Origin: Megaustenia siamemsis
Lineage: Eukaryota > Mollusca > Gastropoda > Stylommatophora > Ariophantidae
NCBI GenBank assembly: GCA_032433765.1
Contig: JAVIAB010000073.1
Span: forward strand, 61,085,552-61,149,551
DNA length: 64,000 bases
Direction: 5' to 3'
Positions 58,083-64,000 of the stretch are shown here, piece after piece (position 1 is the stretch's first letter; every line of letters starts with the position of its first letter). The translations under genes were made by a program, and so were the position numbers. Under the pieces are notes generated by a model. The model worked only from the letters and a program-made list of their open reading frames with translations, did not search any database and had not been told where the DNA came from.

Positions 58083-58372
58083 GCTACAAACCAATTTAAC
58101 AAAGTGATCACAGTAAGCTACAAACTAATTTAACAAAGTGATCACAGTAAGCTACAAACTAATTTAACAAAGTGATCACAGTAAGCTACAAACTAATTTA
58201 ACAAAGTGATCACAGAAAACTACAAAACTAATTTAACAAAGTGATCACAGAAAGCTACAAACTAATTTAACAAAGTGACCACAGAAAGCTACAAACTAAT
58301 TTAACAAAGTGATCACAGTAAGCTACAAACTAATTTAACAAAGTGATCACAGAAATCTACAAACCAATTGTA
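58083..58372. repeat. Minisatellite, 34-bp unit in a cadherin intron
   Basis: About nine units of AGCTACAAACTAATTTAACA plus AAGTGATCACAGTA. The variable last base pair (AGTA or AGAA) differs along the array. It merges on the right into the inverted LINE fragment. Confidence 0.92.
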
Positions 58373-58374
58373 CC

Positions 58375-59195
58375 GAAACTATCCCACGAACTATGTGAAC
58401 AACTATACGCATTATTGGTGCCCATTCTTTTCATTTCTTGTTTGATGTTTTCCAGTTTCCCTTTCTGCACGAGTGTTCTTACGTTCCAGGTTCCTATCTC
58501 CAGAGTCTGTTTAATCTGTACCTTACTTACAGTAACTTGATGGCGATTGGGTATCACCTGTAGCACATGTCTCCTACCGAACGAGGGTATTCCACTGGAA
58601 TCCCCATTAACTTTATTGTCGATAATTCTATAATTGTGGTAACCCATGATTATACAAAGACGTTACGACTGTGGCTCTCTGTTGCCTTCTGTCGATATGT
58701 TTACGGTTGACTCCGCTAGCCTTTGATTAGAAAATCTCACCCACAAGTTAGGGGGTTATTTTACTTTAGGGTAACCTCTCTTAGACTTTTACTCTCCTGA
58801 GCATACCAACATCGCAAGTTGAACTGTCAACTGCATACAGTAGCAGGTAAAATTACCTGACCTGACTAAATGACTAAAACAGGTAAAAATGTTCAGTTAT
58901 GAAGAGTAATGAAAACGTTCTGAAAGCGGCTAAAGCAAAGAGAGAGCTAATGTCCAATATTAGGAAGAAATAATAATAATTTTTTTGGCCATGTAATGAG
59001 AAGGTAATAGCTGGAATACATTGTGACAACTGGGAAATTTGAGGGACGAAAAGATAGAGGGAAGCAAAGAGAAAAGATATCAGACAGCATAAAACAATGG
59101 CTTAGCAGAAGCTCAACAACAGAAATGATAAATAACTATCTAGATCGAGGGTTGTGGAGAGACATGATCACCTGTGCCAGCAGGCAATAATACTT
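58375..59195 (+). mobile_element. LINE family A copy with inverted 5' half, in a cadherin intron
   Basis: Positions 58880-58375 on the minus strand carry the family 5' leader and the endonuclease start, IGTWNVRTLVQKGKLENIKQ (the GTWNVRT motif of APE endonucleases). Positions about 58895-59195 on the plus strand carry the family 3' end, NENVLKAAKAKRELMSNIRK-like text. The two halves face opposite ways and abut, with the central body deleted. This is the same architecture as at 1593-2560. Confidence 0.75.
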
Positions 59196-59196
59196 A

Positions 59197-59236
<40 letters not shown>
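59196..59236. repeat. ATT trinucleotide microsatellite
   Basis: About 12 units of ATT directly after the LINE A 3' end, possibly grown from its tail. Confidence 0.85.
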
Positions 59237-59307
59237 GTGCCCATAAAAAAGGAGAGAAAAAAAAGAAACACAAATAAAAGTTTTACAAAATTATGCATTT
59301 CTGTTAC

Positions 59308-59421
59308 CGTAGCTGAAATATTGAGAACAAAACGTTTGACTCCTGCATCGTAGTCCAGTGACTTCACCAGAATGATATGCCCTGTGTAGGTATTGTTGAT
59401 TTGAAAATGTGTATCTGCTCC
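59308..59421 (-). CDS. Cadherin, exon of 38 codons (middle of one repeat)
   Basis: Acceptor CTCTCAG, donor GTAACA, 114 nt, phase 0. It encodes GADTHFQINNTYTGHIILVK followed by SLDYDAGVKRFVLNISAT. This is the F.I....G.I.....LDYE...F.L.I.A.D core of a cadherin extracellular domain. The LDYD acidic residue sits where the calcium-binding LDRE/LDYE Glu is expected, here Asp. N-x-S/T sequons (NNT, NIS) fit an extracellular position. It joins in frame upstream to 62020-62109 and downstream to 57800-57919. Confidence 0.9.
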
Positions 59422-59510
59422 CTGAGAGGAAAAACAAACATAAAAAAGGAACAAAGTAAATGAGACAAAAGATTTGTTAAGATGATATCCCATCCCCCAA
59501 AACTGTATAT

Positions 59511-60517
59511 TAACTTTAAATTGGTTATTGGTTATGAAAGGCCTCGGTATCACTGCAAACGAATCAAAGTCTACAATTGCTCAACCGCCCGTGCCAGCGG
59601 AATCATCCGAATTACTAACTCATCTCCCAAACAAAGAAAGGTAACTGTAGTCCCCATCGTAGCAGTCTCAGCACACGCCAAAAGACATAAGGCGAAACCG
59701 AGCAGAAAGTGAACACAGCCAACTGTTCCCTGTCATACGATATCATCATTCGTCGAGAAACAATTGGAATATCGAAGCAGGATTAAAGCGGATGAGACAC
59801 ACAGCTCACGGTGTGCACAGAGCACTTAACTCAGTAGCTCCTGCAACAAGCCGGACTTGGAATATGAGGAAACTGCAACAAGGAACACTTTTCAGACATA
59901 GCCTTCAATGTTTCCTGCCGCTTATCCACCATATTGGCTGGAAGTTCACGTCCTCCCGAAAATGATGATCGTCATATTTGTAAAATATATAACGCTTGAT
60001 GATGTTAGGACATCGTTTTTGACTCCAACCGAACATATAAACACACAGTTAGTCGTCGGATTATCCCCGTCGCCCATCAAACAACAGACCGTAAAGTTAG
60101 CGTACAGCGAACGAAACACGGTGCAAATTCCCCAAAGAGGAAAATCTTCGGTTGACTTGACGGAGCAGTCCACATTAATGCGTTTCAACATGTAAATAAC
60201 TTGCGTCAAACAAATCCAACGTCGGCCATTGAACAGCACTCAATGTGACGTAACCCACATCTCAACACTAGACGGTGAAGGTCGCTTTCACGATATTAGA
60301 CGTGTCAAAAAGAAACATTGCTGTGTGTACTCGGCGGCGCAGATTTGTCCGCTTCGTCGGCGCAGATTTGCTAAGTAGAACATCATTTTGATTTCAACAC
60401 AGAAAATTGCATCGGAGAGCAGAAATTAATCAGACTCCACTGTGTTTTCTGCAGCGATCGAGAGAACGTGAAATGCTCCACCATTTTGAAACGGAAGTCC
60501 TTATCCTAACTTTAAAT
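59511..60517 (-). mobile_element. ATAACCA-tail element, copy B with 11-bp target duplication, in a cadherin intron
   Basis: TAACTTTAAAT at 59511-59521 and 60507-60517 bounds a 985-bp minus-strand element. The 5' end is CCGTTTCAAAATGGTGGAGC and the 3' end CATAACCAATAACCAA. It matches copy C along nearly its whole length and copy A over the last half. A 97-codon frame at 60239-59946 ends NDVLTSSS, MTIIIFGRT, as in copy A, but lacks the two PRIA.NGITV domains. Copies B and C therefore represent a shorter subfamily or deleted version. Confidence 0.85.
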
Positions 60518-61465
60518 ATCATCATCATCAAGTACCGGGCCTACTGGCGTAGGTGATCATGTCTCTCCACAACTTTCGATCTCGACAGTTCTTTATCATT
60601 TTCTGCTGTTGACCTTCTGCCAAGTCATTCTCTTAAGCTTTCTGGTATTTTCTCTCTTTGCTTCCCTCTATCTCTTCGTCCCTCAATTTTTTCCAGTTGT
60701 TACAATATATTCCAGTTGTTCTCTTCTTATTACATGATCAAAAAATGATGATTGTTTCTTCCTAATATTGGATATTAGCTCTCTTTTTGCTTTGGCCTCT
60801 TTCACAATGTTTTCATTACTTTTCTTAGCTTTGCATTGTATTCTCAACATTCTTCTGTAAAACCACATTTCTACAGACTCCAGTGATTTTCTAGTCTGTT
60901 GTCTTATTGTCCATGATTCACATTCATATGTTAAGACTAGTTCTACATAACATTTAAGAACTATTTTTCTTGTTTATGTTGTCAAAAATGGATTGCATAG
61001 TATCTTCCTCATTTTTTGGAAAGCTGCTTTTGCCTGAGCCATTCTGCATCTCACCTCTTTTGTACATCTACCTTCTGAGGTTAACAATGTTCCCATATAT
61101 TTAAATTCATTTACCTGTTTTAATATTGTTCCACTTATCTTTTATTGTGCATTGCAGCAAGGCCTTTTCCCTTGTTATTACCATTACTCCTGTCTATTTG
61201 CTGTTAAGGCTGAGTGTTTTATTTTTGCTTTCCTTCACTATAATGTCCAACATTTCTTGTAACTTATTTTCACTCTTAGCGATTAAGACATTATCATCAG
61301 CATACCTTAGACTAATTATATTATGACCTCCGGTTGTTATACCAGACATGCGCCTTATGGATCTTACAATAATCTCACTATACATATTAACAAATCTGGT
61401 GACAGCACACAACCTGACAAACTGTATTATATGTTGAAACATTCCCAATTGATTTCCAGTAAACA
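60518..61465 (-). mobile_element. LINE family A 3' fragment
   Basis: The left end has CATCATCATC, and the interior reads FYRRMLRIQCKAKKSNENIV and ISLRYADDNVLIAKSENKLQ (the YADD motif near 61300) up to [20 protein letters not shown] near 61430. It is truncated within the reverse transcriptase and has frameshifts. Confidence 0.82.
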
Positions 61466-61467
61466 AA

Positions 61468-61890
61468 AGAATAGGAATAGCAAAAAGTAATTTCATTGCC
61501 ATGAAAAATATACTAAAATCAAAACAAATAACACCATGGCTGAAACTAAGAATGGTAAAATGTTATATCTTCTCAACTTTTCTGTATGGCGCAGAAACAT
61601 GGACATTAGACAATAAAACAGAACATAAAATTTAAGACTTTGAAATGTGGATTTATGGAATAATAGGAAGAATTAGATGGAAAGAAAAGAAAACAAACGA
61701 TGAAGTCTTAATTAAATCAATTAAAAATGAAAAAACAACGACTAAACAGAATACAAAAACAAAACAAATGCGATTTTTTGGGCATGTTAAAAAACACATC
61801 AGCCTACAAAAAGTAATCAAGGAAGGAAAAATACATGGTAAAAGAGGCAGACTAAGACTAAAATGGACGAGTAACATCAACACATGACAA
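61468..61890 (+). mobile_element. LINE C-terminal fragment, possibly family F
   Basis: The plus strand reads KCYIFSTFLYGAETWTLDNK and then FEMWIYGIIGRIRWKEKKTN and MRFFGHVKKH. It abuts the minus-strand LINE A fragment head to head but is a different subfamily, so the junction is two insertions rather than one inverted copy. Confidence 0.65.
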
Positions 61891-62019
61891 GTCACCCAAT
61901 GGCAATCTGCATCATCAAAGTAGAATGAACGGAATGGCTCTCTATGGTAGGCAACCTTCAATATGGAGACTGCACTCAATGAATGAATGGCAAGTTGGAC
62001 TGACTGTTCACATACTTAC

Positions 62020-62109
62020 ATTGATAATTGCATATTTAAATTGTGTTACTTGATTAGCATCCTGGTCAGTAGCTATAACTCTGTATATAGTTGTTCCAAC
62101 CACCACGGA
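62020..62109 (-). CDS. Cadherin, exon of 30 codons (start of one repeat)
   Basis: Acceptor AAATTGCAG, donor GTAAGT, 90 nt, phase 0. It encodes SVVVGTTIYRVIATDQDANQ followed by VTQFKYAIIN. The GT.IYRV.ATDQD segment is the cadherin A-B strand with the D.D calcium motif, and F.Y.I.N precedes the F.I... text of the next exon. Together the three exons give 108 residues covering most of one extracellular repeat and the beginning of another. The total gene and its class (classical, protocadherin-15-like, cadherin-23-like) cannot be told from one repeat. Upstream exons were not found in the remaining 1.9 kb. Confidence 0.9.
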
Positions 62110-62469
62110 CTGCAATTTTACAAATGATTGCCACATGTAAAAACATTACTAAGAAAATAGTTTAAATTTACCATAATGTTTGTAAATTAGCAACATGTTT
62201 TTTTTTTTTTTTTTTTTTGCCAACAAAACAGAATATACAAAATATGCAAGTTCACTAAATTACAAAAGCGTCTAAAATAGAGGTCACAACTAATAACTAA
62301 GATCTAGCATCTAACAAGACAAGTACGCTAACCGTACTGTCGTCAGACGTCACAAGGGCTCACTGTGTACCACATTGTCATCATCATCTTGTGCCACTAG
62401 TCATTGAAGGTTGGCTGCCATGCAACTTTACATCCTGTTTCTGGTCTTGAATGCCCACTGTCGTATGTA

Positions 62470-62655
62470 ATAGTTATGGTTATTATTGCAGTTATATCAC
62501 TGCAAACAAATTAAAATCCATAATTGCTGAACCTCCCGTGTCAGTGGAATCATCCGAATTAATATCCCATCTCCCAAACAAAGAAAGGTAGCTGCAGTCC
62601 CGATCATAGCAGTCTCAGCACACGCTAAAAGACATAAGGCGAAACCGCACCTTAT
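62470..62655 (-). mobile_element. ATAACCA-tail element, short copy F
   Basis: Matches the last 180 bp of the family on the minus strand, with ATCTCCCAAACAAAGAAAGG and AGACATAAGGCGAAACCGCA on the plus strand. An ATAACCATAAC tail is visible as GTTATGGTTAT at 62473-62483. It is strongly 5'-truncated. Confidence 0.72.
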
Positions 62656-62989
62656 GTTCTCCTGTCCATCTCTTGATGTTGTCGATTTATTTTAGTTTTT
62701 GAAGACTTTCAGTACATTGCTGTATTGTTTACCTGTTACAAAAGTCTCGCCTTGTTTGAATTGTGTTCATTAATCCTTTCTTCATTTTCAGCCTTTTCAA
62801 AACTTCATTATTTGTACAGCACCCTGTCTCTCTTCTTGGTGAGTTTTCAACACACAATCTCTGACTGCTTTGTTGCCTCGCTTAACAATGTTCTTTTCAA
62901 TGCTTGAAGAATGCATCATTTATTTCAAGTTCAGCTGTTAGGTGGTCATCGGTACACGCGTGATCTACGACTAGATGATTATATAATAA

Positions 62990-63780
62990 TAATTTATATC
63001 ATCATCATGTGCCTTACCGGTTGGCGTAGGTGATCATGTCCCTTCCACAATCTTCTATCTACAGTGCATCGTATCAGTTCTGTTGTTGACTGTTTTCCAT
63101 GCCATAACACCAAGCTATCCAGTTTTTTCTCTCTTTGTCGTCCGCGATCTCTCTTTCCTTTTATTTTGCCAGTTGTAACCAAGTATTCCAACTTTCCTCT
63201 TCTCATGATGTGCCCGAAAAAATGTTGATTGCTTCTTTCTGATGTTTTTTAAGAGCTCCCTTTTTGTGTTGGCCTCTTTGAGAACTTCCTTATTGGTCTT
63301 TTTAGCTGTCCAGGGAACTTTCAACATTCTTCTGAGAAATCCCATCTCAGTGGCCTCTAATCTTCTTTTCATTTGTTTGTCTACTGTCCATGATTCGCTT
63401 CCATAGGTCAGAATTGGTTCTATATAACACCGATGAACTCTCTTTCCCATTTTTATTGACATAGATTTGTTGCATAAGATATTTTTCATTTTATGAAATG
63501 CTATTTTGGCATGAGCTATTCTGCTTTTTATTTCTGTGGTGCATCTTCCATCCGATGTTATTATTGTGCCCAAGTATTTGAAACGTTGCACTTGTTTCTG
63601 ATTTGTCTTGTTTATTTTTATGCTGCATGATGGTGATGGTTGTTTCTTCGATATAACCATTTCTTCTGTTTTCTTGCTATTCAGACTGAGACCTTTCTTG
63701 TTGCTTTCTTTTACTATTATGTCTATCATTTCTTGTAGTTCGTTCTGTCTCTGCTATTAAGACTGTGTCATCAATAATTT
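62990..63780 (-). mobile_element. LINE family B 3' fragment (longest B copy)
   Basis: The left end has CATCATCATG. The open part at 63729-63115 (204 codons) reads [60 protein letters not shown] and MGFLRRMLKVPWTAKKTNKE. It is truncated just after the YADD region (TVLIAETERTTR-like text near 63770). This copy keeps the longest open frame of family B. Confidence 0.82.
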
Positions 63781-64000
63781 ATATAGACTCTAAATACATG
63801 ACCGGAAATGTATATCATGGAAGCTATAATCAATCAGAATGTTTACATTTCTTTTTTGTCGAGATCTCAAAATTATTTCAGATGAATTGGTTTAATGTTT
63901 GAAGTTTTCTCGTTTACCAATGAAAGAATAGTGCTTGGGTGTTTATTAAAATCAAACACAAGCAAATGCTCCCACTAAACACCAACTATTTGCTCCAAAC
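63781..64000. other. Unassigned right end
   Basis: AT-rich sequence with no gene or repeat recognised. Confidence 0.4.

Noticed and set aside
61465..61475. Head-to-head LINE junction as a fourth twin-priming case
   Set aside because: The two sides belong to different LINE subfamilies and both are C-terminal parts, so two insertions explain it better.

Overview
The window is AT-rich, repeat-dominated nuclear DNA from an animal. Coding sequence appears only as short exons with GT-AG borders, separated by kilobases of intron. Degraded non-LTR retrotransposons, tRNA-derived SINEs, two DNA-transposon relics and many minisatellites fill the rest. The mix of reverse-transcriptase families looks like an invertebrate, and I would guess a mollusc, possibly a gastropod. 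That guess rests on remembered family resemblance and is weak. No rRNA gene, CRISPR array or bacterial-type gene was seen.

Host genes. Two genes are supported, both on the minus strand. (1) Positions 14141 to 1214 hold the first four coding exons of a group VIA calcium-independent phospholipase A2 (PLA2G6-like). They start at ATG 14141, all three intron phases match, and 203 residues can be read up to the first ankyrin repeat. The ankyrin remainder and the patatin-like lipase domain must lie beyond position 1. (2) Positions 62109 to 57800 hold three consecutive phase-0 exons (30, 38 and 40 codons) of a cadherin, together spanning most of one extracellular repeat and the start of the next. No further exon of either gene was recognised.

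Layout. 1-14 kb: phospholipase exons with intronic LINE fragments, a 313-bp palindrome joined to a tRNA-derived SINE, and several copies of a mobile element described below. 15-19 kb: a piggyBac relic followed by the longest LINE copy. 19.8-28.3 kb: minisatellites, a dimeric SINE nested in a LINE, and a LINE with an 11-bp target-site duplication and a 421-residue reverse-transcriptase frame. 28-39 kb: LINE fragments, two minisatellites and SINEs with clear target duplications. 42-43 kb: a decayed mariner. 44.8-50.6 kb: a LINE relic with an internal minisatellite, a 3-kb two-part minisatellite, and the longest copy of the new element. 51-54.6 kb: more LINE relics. 55.1-57.7 kb: a 2.6-kb array of a 17-bp unit. 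57.8-64 kb: the cadherin exons with intronic repeats.

Most unusual content. A family of short retroposed elements, at least six copies plus a rearranged piece, ends in an ATAACCA-type tail and is flanked by 10-13 bp target duplications. The longest copy encodes a protein with two tandem cysteine-rich domains and several N-glycosylation sequons, and no reverse transcriptase. I do not recognise the family. Three insertions also show a 5' inversion of the kind made by twin priming during LINE-driven reverse transcription.
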